Positions 6,644-6,765 of a DNA stretch of 6,765 nt are shown here, piece after piece. How positions within the stretch are numbered: position 1 is the first letter of the stretch; each line of letters begins with the position of its first letter. Source of the stretch: Fidelibacterota bacterium (GTDB taxonomy: Bacteria; Marinisomatota; Marinisomatia; Marinisomatales; TCS55); the NCBI GenBank assembly GCA_002725545.1, contig PBPW01000002.1, positions 2,463 through 9,227 of the forward strand. The letters run 5' to 3'. A model generated the notes under the pieces. That model was not told where the DNA came from, searched no databases, and was given only the letters and a program-made list of their open reading frames with translations. A program made the position numbers and the translations under genes.

Positions 6644-6765
6644 TTATTTCTTTGCAGCGGGTTTCTTTGTAGTAGTTTTCTTTGTTGCTGTTTTCTTTGT
6701 TGCTGTTTTCTTTGTAGTAGTTTTCTTTGCAGCAGTTTTCTTTGCAGCGGGTTTCTTTGCAGCAG
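6644..6765 (-). CDS. C-terminal lysine-rich repeat tail of an incomplete gene
   Basis: Only the last 39 codons and the TAA (6646-6644) are in the window; the gene enters from the right edge. The visible protein is made only of alanine, threonine, proline and lysine, arranged as eight units of two small residues plus two lysines (AAKK, TTKK, ATKK), joined by a single Thr or Pro. Tails like this occur on bacterial histone-H1-like proteins, HU-type DNA-binding proteins and some topoisomerases, where they bind nucleic acid through charge. Which of these it is cannot be decided without the missing N-terminus. The frame is supported by the exact 15-base period and by the stop abutting the next ATG. 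The tail was too short and startless to be found as a free-standing open frame. Confidence 0.75.
   Translation of the reverse strand, partial: AAKKPAAKKTAAKKTTTKKTATKKTATKKTTTKKPAAKK
6647..6765 (-). repeat. 15-bp tandem repeat encoding a five-residue xxKK(T/P) motif
   Basis: About eight tandem copies of a 15-base unit lie in frame in the lysine-rich tail. Every unit keeps AAGAAA for the lysine pair, and only the small-residue codons vary. From N- to C-terminus, after a first partial AAKK, the units read PAAKK, TAAKK, TTTKK, TATKK, TATKK, TTTKK, PAAKK. The two TATKK units are identical in DNA, as are the two TTTKK units and the two PAAKK units. This points to recent duplication by slippage or unequal exchange. 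The array may continue past the right edge. Confidence 0.9.

Noticed and set aside
6647..6765. CRISPR-like array
   Set aside because: The unit is 15 bases with no unique spacers, and it translates in frame to a lysine-rich tail ending at a stop, so it is a coding repeat.

Overview
This window reads as ordinary chromosomal DNA from an A+T-rich bacterium of the Fibrobacteres-Chlorobi-Bacteroidetes (FCB) superphylum. Three things point there: a secreted beta-propeller protein with a FlgD-like C-terminal sorting domain of the type IX secretion kind, A/T-rich starts with no Shine-Dalgarno motif at any minus-strand gene, and low G+C. An uncultured marine lineage such as Marinimicrobia (SAR406) would fit. 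That placement is inference from gene style, not a match.

Layout: positions 2-1633 on the plus strand hold the C-terminal ~543 residues of an OPT-family (oligopeptide / metal-chelate) transporter whose N-terminus lies outside the window. It converges on a minus-strand run filling the rest (6765 down to 1649), with 15 bases between the two stop codons and overlapping hairpins able to end transcription from either side. In transcription order the run holds: the lysine-rich repeat tail of an unseen gene; a 69-aa two-helix membrane protein; a 244-aa integral membrane protein resembling TIGR02206/YwaF; a 167-aa exported protein of unknown function; a 358-aa intramembrane zinc metalloprotease (M50, site-2-protease type); a 749-aa exported beta-propeller protein with a PorZ-like layout; and a 66-aa PGPGW-type membrane protein.

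The minus-strand genes are packed like one operon. Gaps are 0, 6 and 24 bases, and there are three four-base stop/start overlaps (one ATGA, two TTGA), so two genes start with TTG. All six complete products are predicted to be membrane-embedded or exported, so the run looks like a cell-envelope operon. How the products cooperate cannot be read from the sequence. The best lead is the pairing of a PorZ-like surface protein, a membrane protease and an unrecognised exported protein. I saw no RNA gene, CRISPR array, insertion sequence or phage gene, and no gene-free stretch longer than 24 bases. I found no clear evidence of a wholly new system.
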